Notes: generated by a model from the sequence alone, not told the origin. A DNA stretch of 64,000 nt from Planctomycetota bacterium (GCA_015075375.1 JABTUM010000002.1:1413393-1477392), one strand, 5' to 3'; shown: positions 25,014 through 34,842, counted from the stretch's first letter. Numbers and translations are program-made.

Positions 25014-26048
25014 TCAATACGCGAGCGACGGCCAGAATCCGCCACGCGCCAGCAGCACCACACCGGTCACCGTCAGCGGCGAAAGCAGCGTGGTGTAAAG
25101 CACCGTCCGCGCCACGTAGTCCGGATGATTGTCGAACTCCAGGCACAGCAGCATGCAGTTGACGGAAGTCGGCATCGCGGAACCGATCAAGAGCACTTGC
25201 GCGACAAATCCGTGCAAGCCAAACGCCCATATCAGCGCGCATGCGAGCAGCGGTCCCGCCATCAGGCGCAGGACCACGCTTAGCACGATCGGATCTTTGC
25301 TACCCTTGCTGCGCACGGAGCCCAATTGGGCTCCGAGTGTACATAGCGCGATCGCTATAAACGCTTGATAGATATATCCAATCACCACCCAAATCGGATT
25401 CAACCACGCTGCCGTCTGATTCGCAGCCGCTTCGTCAAGCCCCGCACGAACGGCCACGGTCAGCAGGGCCAGCGCCAGCGCGTATACGGGCGGAAAGCGC
25501 AGCGTCTCGCGCAGCACTCCGCCCAGAGTCATCTTCCGCTTGCCGTTAGCGGCCAGCCAAATGCCCACCGTAAAGCTGGTGAAATTCTGGACGATCATGA
25601 CGAAGACTTGCAGCGCCATGGCATCCGCGCTACGGCCGACGGAACGAAAAGCGAGATCTTGCACGGGCAAGCCGTAGTTCCCCGAATTGTAAAAGATTCC
25701 CGTCATCAAGAGCGCGTTGCGGCGATCATGCGGTATCCCGGTCCATGAGGCCACCAGTACGGTCAATCCCGCCAGCAAGGCCATCAGGGCCAGCGAGAAT
25801 CCCACGATCAACGCCACCTCGCCTGCGCCGACTTTGGTCGTCACCACCGCGCGGTAGATCACACACGGAATGCAAAAGTGAAAGTTGAGGCGGGAGAGCG
25901 TCGCCATGTCGAGGCCAAGCCGGCGCTGCAACAAGTAGCCGACCCCGGCCAGGATCAGAACCGGAAGTACGATGCCGTGAAAAATCTCGCCCAATTGGCT
26001 CAGCAAAGTCTCGGCCGCTAACGCCAGGAAGATGGGAGGCAAAGGCAT
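25014..26048 (-). CDS. AEC-family transporter (auxin efflux carrier-like)
   Basis: 344 residues, about 10 membrane helices in two similar halves, as in AEC permeases. Signatures include RLNFHFCIPCVIYRAVV, the GIFYNSGNYGLPVQDLAF segment (Asn-Tyr-Gly centre) and the C-terminal CALIWAFGLHGFVAQVLLIG, followed by SAMPTSVNCMLLC. Known members export or take up malate, lysine or other small acids. It is the last gene of the operon apgM-hisE-AEC, 12 bases after hisE, so an amino-acid-pathway substrate is plausible but unproven. Confidence 0.9.
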   Translation of the reverse strand: MPLPPIFLALAAETLLSQLGEIFHGIVLPVLILAGVGYLLQRRLGLDMATLSRLNFHFCIPCVIYRAVVTTKVGAGEVALIVGFSLALMALLAGLTVLVASWTGIPHDRRNALLMTGIFYNSGNYGLPVQDLAFRSVGRSADAMALQVFVMIVQNFTSFTVGIWLAANGKRKMTLGGVLRETLRFPPVYALALALLTVAVRAGLDEAAANQTAAWLNPIWVVIGYIYQAFIAIALCTLGAQLGSVRSKGSKDPIVLSVVLRLMAGPLLACALIWAFGLHGFVAQVLLIGSAMPTSVNCMLLCLEFDNHPDYVARTVLYTTLLSPLTVTGVVLLARGGFWPSLAY

Positions 26049-26060
26049 TTGTGTGAGCGT

Positions 26061-26396
26061 TTATTTCTTCGGCTTACGAGCGGCCTTCTCGTCCAGTCCG
26101 CCGATACCGTGGCGCTGCGCGAGTTCGGCTTCGACGTCTTGCAACGTGGCCCCCTGCTGCGCCAGCAACACCAAGCTGTGGAAATACAGGTCGGCCAGCT
26201 CCCGGATAAGCTTTTGCTTTCCTTCTTCCCGCGCGGCCTTGATCACCTCGCCCGTCTCTTCGGCCAGCTTGCAGCCGATGGCGTCGGCGCCGCCGCGCAG
26301 CAGTTTGGCCACATAGGACTTCTCAGGCATCGTGCGCTGGCGCTCCAACACCGTCTCGAAGACGGCGGCGAGCACGTGGGAAGACGCAGCACTCAT
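26061..26396 (-). CDS. hisE: Phosphoribosyl-ATP pyrophosphatase HisE
   Basis: 111 residues from the ATG at 26396 (MSAASSHVLAAV). All-alpha NTP pyrophosphohydrolase (MazG-like) fold with the metal-binding helix pattern KLAEETGEVIKAAREEGKQ, then ELADLYFHSLVLLAQQG and the KSYVAKL/ADAIGCK segments of HisE. It hydrolyses phosphoribosyl-ATP to phosphoribosyl-AMP, the second histidine biosynthesis step, in the cytoplasm. No other his genes are in the window. Gaps of 11 and 12 bases tie it to the phosphoglycerate mutase-like gene before it and the transporter after it. Confidence 0.93.
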   Translation of the reverse strand: MSAASSHVLAAVFETVLERQRTMPEKSYVAKLLRGGADAIGCKLAEETGEVIKAAREEGKQKLIRELADLYFHSLVLLAQQGATLQDVEAELAQRHGIGGLDEKAARKPKK

Positions 26397-26407
26397 GGTG
26401 GATTCCT

Positions 26408-27601
26408 TTACAGCGCGCCGCGCAAGAAGCGGCCGAGAAGCTCGTGTCCCGGCGCCACGCTCAAGCTCGCTCGCTTGGCGTCGGTCTCGGTGAAGCCCAG
26501 TCCGCCCGCATCGAAGCCAGGCCCCCAGGCAAGAAACGGAATCGGTTCGCTCGCGTGCGTCTTCAGCGCGCAGGGAGTCGAATGGTCCGGACAGACCAGT
26601 ATCCGCAGTTCGCCCCGCTTCGCGTATTCGCTTTCCAGGATCGGCCCCACGATCTCCGCGTCGATGCGCTCCAGCGAGCGCGTTTTCTCCGCATGATCGG
26701 CGATATGGCCGCACTCGTCGGGGGCCTCGACATGCACGAACACCAGATCCTTGCGCTGCAATGCATCCAGCGCGTAGCGTGCTTTGGCGGCGTAGTCGGT
26801 GTCTGTGAACCCCGTGATGCCGGGCACGTCGAGGAGTTCGAGACCCAGGTACAGCGCCAGACTCTTAAGCAAATCCACCGCGCTGATCATCGCGCCTTCG
26901 AGTCCGTAGATATCGCGGAAAAGCGGCAAGCTCGGCCTCGGTCCGTGCCCCCAAAGCCAGATCTGCGTCGCACCGTTCTCGTGCTTGCGCCGCCGCTCGG
27001 CATTGACCGGATGCGGCGCGAGAATCTTCTTGGACTGTTCCATAAGCTCGAGCAGCAGCGGCGCGTCGGCGCCCTGAGGCAGATGGGATTCGATCTCGCG
27101 CCCGGTGATGTTGTGCGGCGGCGTACACTTAGCTTCGAGCGCGCCGGACTTTTTGATCACCAGCAAATGGCGATACTGTACGCCCGGATAGAAATGAACT
27201 CCGTCGCGACCCAGCACCTTCTCGATATCCTCGATGAGCGCGCGGGATTCCTCGGTGCTGATGTGTCCCGCCGAATAATCCACCATCACTCCGTTCTCGA
27301 CGGTGACGGTGTTGCAGCGGACGGCAATCTCGTCTTCGGCCAGGTCGACCCCCAGGCTCTTGGCTTCCAGCGGCGCGCGCCCCGTGTGGTACTTAAGCGG
27401 ATCGAAGCCCAGGAGCGACATGCAGCAAACATCGCTCCCGTTGCCCGCGGGCTCGACGGCATGCTGGGTCCGGCCCACTTGGCCTTCACGGGCGATTCGC
27501 TGCAGGTGCGGCATCTTTGCCGCTTCCAGGGGCGTGCGGTTATCGAGTGCAGCGAGCGGCCAGTCGGCGGCGCCATCGGGACAAAGGACCAGGTACTTCA
27601 T
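26408..27601 (-). CDS. apgM: Cofactor-independent phosphoglycerate mutase-type enzyme (ApgM family; possible homoserine kinase-like member)
   Basis: 397 residues of the alkaline phosphatase superfamily. The N-terminal motif is MKYLVLCPDGAADWP. The catalytic serine region is AGNGSDVCCMSLLGFDP (Ser in GSD), then TGRAPLEAKS, VDYSAGHISTEE and the C-terminal metal site HVEAPDECGHIADH with CPDHSTP. Archaeal-type ApgM converts 3- to 2-phosphoglycerate. A subgroup of this length has been proposed to act as homoserine kinase in bacteria lacking ThrB; homoserine dehydrogenase lies 1.2 kb away. No ThrB or threonine synthase is in the window, so the choice is open. First gene of an operon with hisE. Confidence 0.88.
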   Translation of the reverse strand: MKYLVLCPDGAADWPLAALDNRTPLEAAKMPHLQRIAREGQVGRTQHAVEPAGNGSDVCCMSLLGFDPLKYHTGRAPLEAKSLGVDLAEDEIAVRCNTVTVENGVMVDYSAGHISTEESRALIEDIEKVLGRDGVHFYPGVQYRHLLVIKKSGALEAKCTPPHNITGREIESHLPQGADAPLLLELMEQSKKILAPHPVNAERRRKHENGATQIWLWGHGPRPSLPLFRDIYGLEGAMISAVDLLKSLALYLGLELLDVPGITGFTDTDYAAKARYALDALQRKDLVFVHVEAPDECGHIADHAEKTRSLERIDAEIVGPILESEYAKRGELRILVCPDHSTPCALKTHASEPIPFLAWGPGFDAGGLGFTETDAKRASLSVAPGHELLGRFLRGAL

Positions 27602-27805
27602 GGTGTTCGGGTACCTCTCGCATCCAGCAGGTGAATCGACCGTTCAATCGGCGGGAGTTATTGTAGAGAGATCGGGGCTTCTGGCAACGCGTGGAAGTCT
27701 CGACATGCAACGACGTTAGATTCCGCTCCAGAATTCGGAAGCGCGGTAACTCCAGCCCCCTTCGGGCATCCTATATGCATGAGCCCCATTGGAGATCGAC
27801 TCTCG

Positions 27806-28843
27806 ATGAGAAAGTACCTGAAAACGGTTGCTCTGAGCGTGGTTGCCGTGCTGGCATGGGCGGGCGCCGTATGGGCCAAGCCATTGGGCATCGTGGCCAA
27901 CGACGTCATGGATCGGGCGCTCTTGATCGCCGAAGTTCAAATTCTGGAGGTGCGCATTCCACCCGCCACCGGCCGCGGCGGCATGCTGGCCGGCGACCAA
28001 GGGCTGATTCGTTTGCGCGTGACGAACGATCCCGAAGTGGTCTTCAGAGGTTTCGCGATGCTGGGCCAGGAACTGGATTTGCTCCCTGCCCAAGGCGGAC
28101 CGTCCGGCTGCGCGGGAGATTTGCGAAAGCTGGCCGACTCCGGAGAACGCCTGCTGGTGGTGGTCACGCAGGATCGGCGCGTGATCCTGGCCGGCCAACC
28201 CCGTGACGAAGGCGGCAAGCGAATCTACCGCTTGCGAAGCTGGTGCGATTACAACGCGTGGTGGGTCTGGTCCACCGACAAGGCGTTCGGGACCAGCGTA
28301 AAGCTGGAAAACGATTGGGGCAGCATGCTGGATGTCGGCGCACAAGAAATCCGCACTCGGTACCTAAAGGAACACGCCGAGTTCCAGGGCTTGGCTTCGG
28401 CCTTTTTGCTGAATGAACCCGCGCTGATGAACGCCGCCGAATTTTCCGAGCAGGTTAAGCGCTTAGGCTCCGAGGAACCGCAGGCGCGGGAAGACGCACA
28501 AAAGGCGCTGCTCGACGGTAGCCGCTGGAGCATCCGGGACCTTCGAGAGGCCAAAGCCCGCAGCACCGAGCTTGAAGTTCAATCCCGGCTAAACGCGATC
28601 CTCGCGGCCCTCGCACTCCACGATGCGGCCTTCTCGTCTTGCGAGGCCGCGCGCGGAAAGGGTCCGGAGGCCGAAGCAAAAATGCTGCTCGCCGCGTGGC
28701 CGGCCCTCGATGCCGCTCACCGCGAACGGGCCGGAGCGCACTGGGCCAAGCTAGCGGCACTGCGCGATCCGGCGATGAACGTTCCGGCAGGCGCCACGCC
28801 CGAGGCGCTCATGGAAGCGTGGAAAAAAACGCTGACGCCTTGA
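27806..28843 (+). CDS. Exported hypothetical protein
   Basis: 345 residues from the ATG at 27806, with a clear signal peptide (MRKYLKTVALSVVAVLAWAG, then AVWAKP). The N-terminal half is beta-rich (IAEVQILEVRIPP, GLIRLRVTNDPEVVF, LLVVVTQDRRVILAG), with RLRSWCDYNAWWVWS in the middle. The C-terminal half is helical, with HEAT-like repeats from about residue 215. No catalytic motif is seen. It is divergent from apgM and its stop lies 6 bases from the convergent hom gene. Probably periplasmic; function unknown. Confidence 0.7.
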   Translation: MRKYLKTVALSVVAVLAWAGAVWAKPLGIVANDVMDRALLIAEVQILEVRIPPATGRGGMLAGDQGLIRLRVTNDPEVVFRGFAMLGQELDLLPAQGGPSGCAGDLRKLADSGERLLVVVTQDRRVILAGQPRDEGGKRIYRLRSWCDYNAWWVWSTDKAFGTSVKLENDWGSMLDVGAQEIRTRYLKEHAEFQGLASAFLLNEPALMNAAEFSEQVKRLGSEEPQAREDAQKALLDGSRWSIRDLREAKARSTELEVQSRLNAILAALALHDAAFSSCEAARGKGPEAEAKMLLAAWPALDAAHRERAGAHWAKLAALRDPAMNVPAGATPEALMEAWKKTLTP

Positions 28844-28849
28844 ATCGAG

Positions 28850-30190
28850 TCAGTCTTCGACGCGATAAAACGCGCTGGGTTTTCGGACGAAGGGCAGGCT
28901 CTCGATTTCCGCGCGCGCGGCCTGAAAGCGGTCCTCCACGCTGAGATGCGTCAGCATCACGATTGGCACGAAGCCGGTCTCGTGCGGTTCCTTTTGAATC
29001 ACGCTGGCGATCGAAACGCCGTGCCCGCCCAGGACCGTGGCGACCTTGCCCATCACGCCGGGCCGGTCGTCGACGTTGAATCGCACGTAATAGCGGCTGC
29101 GAATCTTGTCCGTCGGAATCACCGGCATATCTTCGCGCGGGTTCTGGAAGAACTGAAGCTTGGTGAAGGTCTGCCGGGCGCTGCCGCGAGCCGCGTCCAT
29201 GATGTCGGCGACGATGGCGCTTCCGGTGGGCATCATGCCCGCACCACGGCCGTACAGCATCACCTCGCCCGTCGCATCGCCGCGAATCAGCACCGCGTTG
29301 TTCACATCGCGGACATTGGCCAGCGGGTGGCTGAAGGGCACCAGCGCCGGATGCACGCGCAGTTCCAGGCCGCCGGGGAAGTCTTCGGGGTCGGCGCCCG
29401 GATTGCGACGCTTGGCCACCGCCAGCAGTTTGACGGCGTAACCCAGGTCGGATGCGTAGCGGACATCGTCGAGCGCCAAGCCGTCGATGCCTTCGGCATG
29501 CACTTCGCTGAAATCGAAGATGCTGTGGAAAGCGAGATTGCTCAACAGCGTAAGCTTGTGCGCGGCATCGATGCCTTTCACGTCGGTCGAAGGATCGGCC
29601 TCGGCGTAGCCTTTGCTCTGCGCTTCGTACAGGCATTGCGCATAACTGACCTTGTCTTCCACCATGCGTGTCAGGATGTAGTTGGTGGTGCCGTTCAGAA
29701 TGCCGTGAATGGACTCGATGCGGTTGGCGACCAGTCCATCGCGCAGCGCGCCGATCACGGGGATGCCGCCGCAAACCGAAGCCTCGAAGCCGATCGAGCC
29801 GCCGTGGGCAAGCGCGGTCTCGAAAAGCTCTTTGCCGTGCGTGGCCAGCAGAGCCTTGTTGGCCGTCACTACCGCCTTGCCGTTTTTAAGCGCCCGCAGA
29901 ATAAGCGTCCGAGCCGGCTCGATGCCGCCGATCACCTCGACCACGATATCGATTTCGGGGTCGTCCACCACGGCCTGGCCGTCGGAAGTAAAGAGCGCCG
30001 GATCAATGCTCACGGCGCGATGCTTCTTCATGTCGCGCACGGCGATGCGGCGGATCTGAATGTCGATCCCGGTCTTTTCTTTCAAGGACGGCCGGGAATG
30101 AAGCACGATCTGCGCCGTGCCGGCCCCGACGGTGCCGAAGCCGAGCATTCCGATCCGAAAGACTTTCTTGGTGTCGCTGCTAGCGGTCAT
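28850..30190 (-). CDS. hom: Homoserine dehydrogenase
   Basis: 446 residues from the ATG at 30190. The NAD(P)-binding motif is IGMLGFGTVGAGTAQIVL; the catalytic domain has GIEPARTLILRALKNGKAVV, TANKALLA and the family signature around ILNGTTNYILTRM, then EADPSTDVKGIDAAHKL. A C-terminal ACT domain (YYVRFNVDDRPGVMGKVATV) suggests feedback inhibition by threonine. It catalyses aspartate-semialdehyde to homoserine, common to threonine and methionine synthesis. It is transcribed in the same direction as the creatininase-like gene 63 bases upstream. Confidence 0.96.
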   Translation of the reverse strand: MTASSDTKKVFRIGMLGFGTVGAGTAQIVLHSRPSLKEKTGIDIQIRRIAVRDMKKHRAVSIDPALFTSDGQAVVDDPEIDIVVEVIGGIEPARTLILRALKNGKAVVTANKALLATHGKELFETALAHGGSIGFEASVCGGIPVIGALRDGLVANRIESIHGILNGTTNYILTRMVEDKVSYAQCLYEAQSKGYAEADPSTDVKGIDAAHKLTLLSNLAFHSIFDFSEVHAEGIDGLALDDVRYASDLGYAVKLLAVAKRRNPGADPEDFPGGLELRVHPALVPFSHPLANVRDVNNAVLIRGDATGEVMLYGRGAGMMPTGSAIVADIMDAARGSARQTFTKLQFFQNPREDMPVIPTDKIRSRYYVRFNVDDRPGVMGKVATVLGGHGVSIASVIQKEPHETGFVPIVMLTHLSVEDRFQAARAEIESLPFVRKPSAFYRVED

Positions 30191-30253
30191 GGCGGGATAC
30201 TGTAGAGGCGCGCGAAGGGAATGCAACCGAACGCGAGCACCCGTCTCCAGCCC

Positions 30254-31072
30254 TTACGCATAAGGAAAACGCGCGTCCAACTTGGCCTTGTCGAGTTCCA
30301 CCAACAGGTCCGCAAGTCCGCGCGCCTCAGCCTCGATCACGGCTTTGCCTTTGGCCGCGGAACTCTTGCGCGTTTCGCCTCCGGCACTCTGCGGCATGTA
30401 CAAATGCCACGGGCGCACGAACTGCGCGCGGCGCAGCGCCTTAACCTTCAGCGTGCCCAACGGGTTATTGGCGAACTTGTGTTCGCGAACCAGGTCCGGG
30501 CGAATCCACATCATGCGGCTGGTCTCGCTTTCCCCGGCGTGATCGCTGCCATGTTCGATGGGACTTTTGAAATCTTCAGGCTTCAGATCGCTCGCCCAAC
30601 ACACGAACGGCATGCCTTCCATCCCGGCCATCTCGCGCTGCGCGGCCATGATCGCGCCGGGGTTCCCTCCGTGTCCGTTGACGATCACCAGCTTTCCGAC
30701 GCCGTCCTCGCGCACTTGAGTGGCCAGATCCAGCAAAACCGTCATCAGCGTGCGCACACCGATACGCAATGCGAAAGGAAACTTCTTCATGTTCACGTTG
30801 TTCGTAATCGGGAGCGTCGGATACAGCAACGCTTTCGCGCCGCGCGCGTTGGCCCATTCGACTCCCAAACGGCACAGCCGCGTCACCTGCCACGTATCCG
30901 TGCCATAGGGCAGATGAGGACCATGCGGCTCGGTGCTGCCCAGCGCCACCACGGCCACGCGCGGCTTGAACGAGCGGACTTCCTCGACGGTCATTTCTTC
31001 CAGCAGTCCAGGGAAGGCCGCTCCCCTTTTGCCGACGGCGGCTTTGCGCGAATTAGAAGCCTTGCGTGCCAT
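30254..31072 (-). CDS. Creatininase-family amidohydrolase
   Basis: 272 residues. The family's metal-binding set is visible: E and H in VALGSTEPHGPHLPYGTD, the GKLVIVNGHGGNPGA motif, and the H-A-G-E-x-E segment SDHAGESETSRM. Members hydrolyse creatinine or act on lactam rings in biosynthesis (ArfB, MftE). The substrate is not inferable. An N-terminal stretch of basic and Ala residues precedes the core. It lies between the GT4 gene and hom on the same strand. Confidence 0.9.
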   Translation of the reverse strand: MARKASNSRKAAVGKRGAAFPGLLEEMTVEEVRSFKPRVAVVALGSTEPHGPHLPYGTDTWQVTRLCRLGVEWANARGAKALLYPTLPITNNVNMKKFPFALRIGVRTLMTVLLDLATQVREDGVGKLVIVNGHGGNPGAIMAAQREMAGMEGMPFVCWASDLKPEDFKSPIEHGSDHAGESETSRMMWIRPDLVREHKFANNPLGTLKVKALRRAQFVRPWHLYMPQSAGGETRKSSAAKGKAVIEAEARGLADLLVELDKAKLDARFPYA

Positions 31073-31157
31073 GCGTATGATCCCCTAGTGCGTTGATCGA
31101 AGCCTGCCCTGCGAAATAATTATCCGGACACCTCGCCGAAACGCGGGAAAACGGCGC

Positions 31158-32318
31158 CTATGCCAAGGCGCGCTCGTAACTGGCACGAGTCAGTTCCGCG
31201 GTGCGCGTCCAGGTCATCTCGCGCACCCGCGCCAACCCTTTCGCACGCCAAGGCGCGCGCGAAATCGAACCTTCCTTTTCTTCCAGCCATTCTTCCAGCG
31301 CTTCTCGCAATCCTTGCAGCGGATTATGGGGCCCGACCTCGAAAGTGCGCGCGGCACCTTGAGCCACCTCGCGCAGCGCCGGATCGGCGCCAATCAGAAC
31401 CGGGGTTCCGCTGGCCATGGCCTCCAACACGGGCATCCCAAAGCCTTCCGCGTGGCTGGGCATCACCACGCATTCCGCTAAGTTGTAAACTAAAGGCAGT
31501 GCGGCATCGGGAACGTACCCGGTCAGATAAATGTAATCGCGTGCATTCAATTCTCGAATCAGCCGGTCGAGGTTGTCCATCCCCCACCCCAGCCTGCCGG
31601 CCAAGACCAGCGCATGCGGCAATTTGCGGTGCATTTTCGCGGCAAAAAAGGCACGAATCAACCCCTCTACGTTCTTCTTCGGCTCCAGCGTCCCGACGAA
31701 TAGCACGAATCGCTCGGGCAGCCTCCATTGCTTGCGCGCTTCTTCCAGCCGCGTGCGATCTTCGATGGGCGCAAACTCGGGCCCCACGCCCCAAGGCACC
31801 ACGTCCACACGTTCGGGCGGCGTCTTAAACCGCTCCACCACCTGGCCCTTCACAGTCTCCGTCGGCACCAGGACGCGCCTCGCGACCTTGATGCTTCTCG
31901 GGAGCTGGTGCTTCTGCACCTTCGCGCTCCCCGGCGTGCAGTATTGAGGATGCGTCAGGGCGATCAGATCGTGAACGGTCACCACCGCAGGAATCGAGAG
32001 CAAAGCCGGCAGCGCGTAGGTCGCTCCGTGCAAAAGCCCGCAGCGCTGCCGGTAACAAGCCGGTTGGAGGCGAAAGTTCCGCCAGAGCGTGCGCACGCCG
32101 CGCCAGCGTCCGCGAAACCAGGTGCGCCGAATATCCAAGTTCGACGTTTCATCCGCTTCGAGGCGCGGCGGCCCGTCGAAATCGCGCGGTACGAACAGGC
32201 TCACGCGGTCATCGGGAAAGCGGCGCTGGTACGCATCCAAGGTTCGCGCCAACGCGTGCTGAACGCCGCTGTAGGCGCCGAATAGATGCAAGCCATCGAT
32301 TGCGATATGCACCGCCAC
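31158..32318 (-). CDS. Family 4 glycosyltransferase
   Basis: 386 residues, GT-B fold. The N-domain starts VHIAIDGLHLFGAYSGVQHA; the C-domain has the linker VVPWGVGPEF, then FVLFVGTLEPKKNVEGLIRA and the nucleotide-sugar site VVMPSHAEGFGMPVLEAMAS with the E-x7-E spacing. It has no membrane helix. It would transfer a sugar from an NDP donor to a glycan or glycolipid. It is alone, divergent from tRNA-Arg; the preceding intergenic stretch (32319-32570) holds no gene that I can support. Confidence 0.92.
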   Translation of the reverse strand: MAVHIAIDGLHLFGAYSGVQHALARTLDAYQRRFPDDRVSLFVPRDFDGPPRLEADETSNLDIRRTWFRGRWRGVRTLWRNFRLQPACYRQRCGLLHGATYALPALLSIPAVVTVHDLIALTHPQYCTPGSAKVQKHQLPRSIKVARRVLVPTETVKGQVVERFKTPPERVDVVPWGVGPEFAPIEDRTRLEEARKQWRLPERFVLFVGTLEPKKNVEGLIRAFFAAKMHRKLPHALVLAGRLGWGMDNLDRLIRELNARDYIYLTGYVPDAALPLVYNLAECVVMPSHAEGFGMPVLEAMASGTPVLIGADPALREVAQGAARTFEVGPHNPLQGLREALEEWLEEKEGSISRAPWRAKGLARVREMTWTRTAELTRASYERALA

Positions 32319-32570
32319 GCTCCCGGAGTCGGTACAGATTACAGTCCTTTCGCAAGTTCGTCATGCACCGGGACATGCGTGCGGACTTTGCACCACATCG
32401 CAAGAGTGGGCAACGGCGCCCAACCCGTTCAGTCCGGAGCCTTTCGCACTCTTCGGGATCAAAGCAGCGCCGTTCGCGCCGCTTGACGTGAGGATGCTGC
32501 CGCCGTAAAAGGGTGCGCGGATCGATAAGCGGCCCGAGTCCCAGCGCAAGCCGTTCTCATAAGTCCTTGC

Positions 32571-32645
32571 GCCCCCATAGCTCAACGGATAGAGCGCAGG
32601 CCTCCGAAGCCTGAAATCCAGGTTCGAGTCCTGGTGGGGGCGCCA
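32571..32645 (+). tRNA. tRNA-Arg (anticodon CCG)
   Basis: Class I cloverleaf: acceptor GCCCCCA/TGGGGGC, D-arm GCTC...GAGC, anticodon stem CAGGC/GCCTG with loop CTCCGAA giving CCG, T-arm CAGG/CCTG with loop TTCGAGT, discriminator G and an encoded CCA. It decodes CGG. No integrase is near, so it is not an obvious insertion target. Confidence 0.96.
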
Positions 32646-32667
32646 TCCCTTTCTCCAACGACGGTCT

Positions 32668-34632
32668 TTAGGGGTTAAACCTTTTAACGGTAACGAGGCT
32701 GGCCGTGGCGATTAACAGCGGAGCCTCTGCGCCCTCGGTGCATTCGAAGCGCAGTTCGTTCTCCGCTTTCAGCAGAGCCGAATCGATGCGAAGGCGATTG
32801 GTATAGGTTTCAAGCTCGCCCAACTTGATTTCGGATCCGTTCAGCGACAGGCGCAGCCTTTCGCGGTCGTTGCCATCCACCACGAACTTTACATAGGCCT
32901 CGACCGTTTCCGCCAATCCATCCTCCGGCAGCGCAATCTTGAAGCTGCGGGCTTCGCCCGGCTGCAATCGCTCGAGCGTTTCGCGAGCCGGCCACTGCGT
33001 TTCGCGAACCACTGCCGGCGACGTCTCGGACTTCCCGGTCATGCGCAAGGTCCAGACGCGCGCCGAATGCGCGGCCATTTCGCCGTGCAGGTCGATCTTC
33101 TCCGCGCGCCCTTCGGCACGGCCCGATTCCGTACCCAGCAACACCAGCCCCGCCGGTTCGGCTTCTGCCCACGCTTCGCGCTGATGTACCACGCCCCAAC
33201 CGGGCGGCGCCTGGACCACCAGGCTGAAAACCCGATCGTCCGGCGCATCGTTGTACGCCGCGATACAAAGGACGGTGGAACCACCCTCCACGGGTCCGAA
33301 CCCGGCAACGATCCAAAGTCGGGGCAAGGAGTTACGCACCTCCACCAGTTTCCCGCGCAGCGGCTTCAATAATTCAAAGGCCAGTGCGTCGCCGCCATTT
33401 CGGTCTGCCTCGTGCGCGAAACGCGAGGCCGCTTTGTCGGGGCAAACGTCCAGCAGATGCAGCAGATCCCGGACGGTGTACCTGAACGCGCCAAGAGCGA
33501 TCTGCTCCGAAGTTCCCGTGGAGTCCGCGCGGGAAGCGCTGGGTCGGCCAGGATCGAGCATGCCAGACGCCGCGGTGTTGTAGAATGCGAGGGATTTGCT
33601 GTAGCGTGTCTTGCCGTATGCCCAAGCCATTTCGTAGGTGCCGGCCACCGAACGCGTATCGCCTCCGAAATGATGCTCGTTCAGTCCGTCCACGTAATCG
33701 TGCGCGTGATCGATGAGCGGCCGGTACAACGTCTCCCAAGCTTTCCAACCCTCATGGTTTATCGGAAAGCCCCAACCCGCCACCAACGCGACCTGAGGAT
33801 GAGCCGTTTTCAGGGCCGGACCGAAGACCTCCAGCATGCGATGGTACAAGGCGCGATTATGCGACCCAGACCAGGCGTACGTCTGCGAGGTATCCTTGGC
33901 CCACCACGCCGCAGTCCAGCGATACGCTCGCTCATTCCAAGTAAACGAAGCGCCTTCTTTGAGTGTCTCCTTGTTCGGCGCCCGATGAGTGGCCTCATAG
34001 TCGGTCCATCCGTTGTCCACACGCACCGCTTTGAAGCCGCGCGTCCAGACCAAGTTCGGAACCGGCTGTCCATCTTTGCCTACGACCGGCTGCCCTTCGG
34101 CAGCGTTGCTCGAATCGTAAAAGCTCCCGTCGAAATTGACGCCCGGGTTGGAAGCCCAATTTTGGGACGGCTCGTTCCACAGCTCGATGGTATGCGCCTG
34201 TCCGGTAGCCTTGGCTCTTGCGCCGTAGTTGCGCGCGAGGCTCTCCAGGTCGGAGGACCAATCCTTGGGCTTTAAAATCGGTAGCGCCGGCTGATACCGG
34301 TCCCAAAAGCACTCCAGCACCCGCTTGATGCCAGGCGGACCGCCAGCCTCGCCATCCCCGGGTACCACCGGCACGCCGTCGGGAACCCAGCGCATGACAC
34401 GCACGGCTTCGACGCCCCATTGCTTGACCGTTCCCGGCGTCAACTTCGTGGCTTGGACTCCGAATAGGCCACGCGGGATTTCGCCCACGCCGTTGACTTC
34501 ACGCAAGCGGCCGGTGACTTCGACGCGCGGTATTTCATCTTCCGCACCGCAGAACCACGACCCGCACAGCAGGATTGCTCCCGCCAGCGCATTGCACGCA
34601 TGCCTCCCTCGGATCTTCAGGTCCGCGCGCAT
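32668..34632 (-). CDS. Secreted glycoside hydrolase-like protein, probable clan GH-A
   Basis: 654 residues from the ATG at 34632, with a signal peptide (RHACNALAGAILLCGSWFCG, then AEDE). The barrel shows GVEAVRVMRWVPDG on an early strand and the acid/base glutamate E154 in HTIELWNEPSQNW, an N-E-P triad typical of GH-A families. A later strand reads VDGLNEHHFGGDTRS, where a second glutamate could be the nucleophile. C-terminal beta-domains follow (about 430-654). GH39- or agarase-like relatives are possible. It is not in an operon with a transporter. Confidence 0.75.
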   Translation of the reverse strand: MRADLKIRGRHACNALAGAILLCGSWFCGAEDEIPRVEVTGRLREVNGVGEIPRGLFGVQATKLTPGTVKQWGVEAVRVMRWVPDGVPVVPGDGEAGGPPGIKRVLECFWDRYQPALPILKPKDWSSDLESLARNYGARAKATGQAHTIELWNEPSQNWASNPGVNFDGSFYDSSNAAEGQPVVGKDGQPVPNLVWTRGFKAVRVDNGWTDYEATHRAPNKETLKEGASFTWNERAYRWTAAWWAKDTSQTYAWSGSHNRALYHRMLEVFGPALKTAHPQVALVAGWGFPINHEGWKAWETLYRPLIDHAHDYVDGLNEHHFGGDTRSVAGTYEMAWAYGKTRYSKSLAFYNTAASGMLDPGRPSASRADSTGTSEQIALGAFRYTVRDLLHLLDVCPDKAASRFAHEADRNGGDALAFELLKPLRGKLVEVRNSLPRLWIVAGFGPVEGGSTVLCIAAYNDAPDDRVFSLVVQAPPGWGVVHQREAWAEAEPAGLVLLGTESGRAEGRAEKIDLHGEMAAHSARVWTLRMTGKSETSPAVVRETQWPARETLERLQPGEARSFKIALPEDGLAETVEAYVKFVVDGNDRERLRLSLNGSEIKLGELETYTNRLRIDSALLKAENELRFECTEGAEAPLLIATASLVTVKRFNP

Positions 34633-34842
34633 ACGATGGGAATTGGCGTTCACTCGGCGCACTCCTCCAAACCGGACCGTACTCTAATTCATGGTCTTGC
34701 ACTTTCACTCATTCGACCCCTGCGATCAAGCAAACCCGGCATCGTATCTGCCGGTCATGCGGTACTTTCCAGGACTTTGCTCCATCCGGTCACGCACGCG
34801 CGCACTTGCCGCCTGTTCCGTGTTGCAGTAGAGCTTGTTCCT

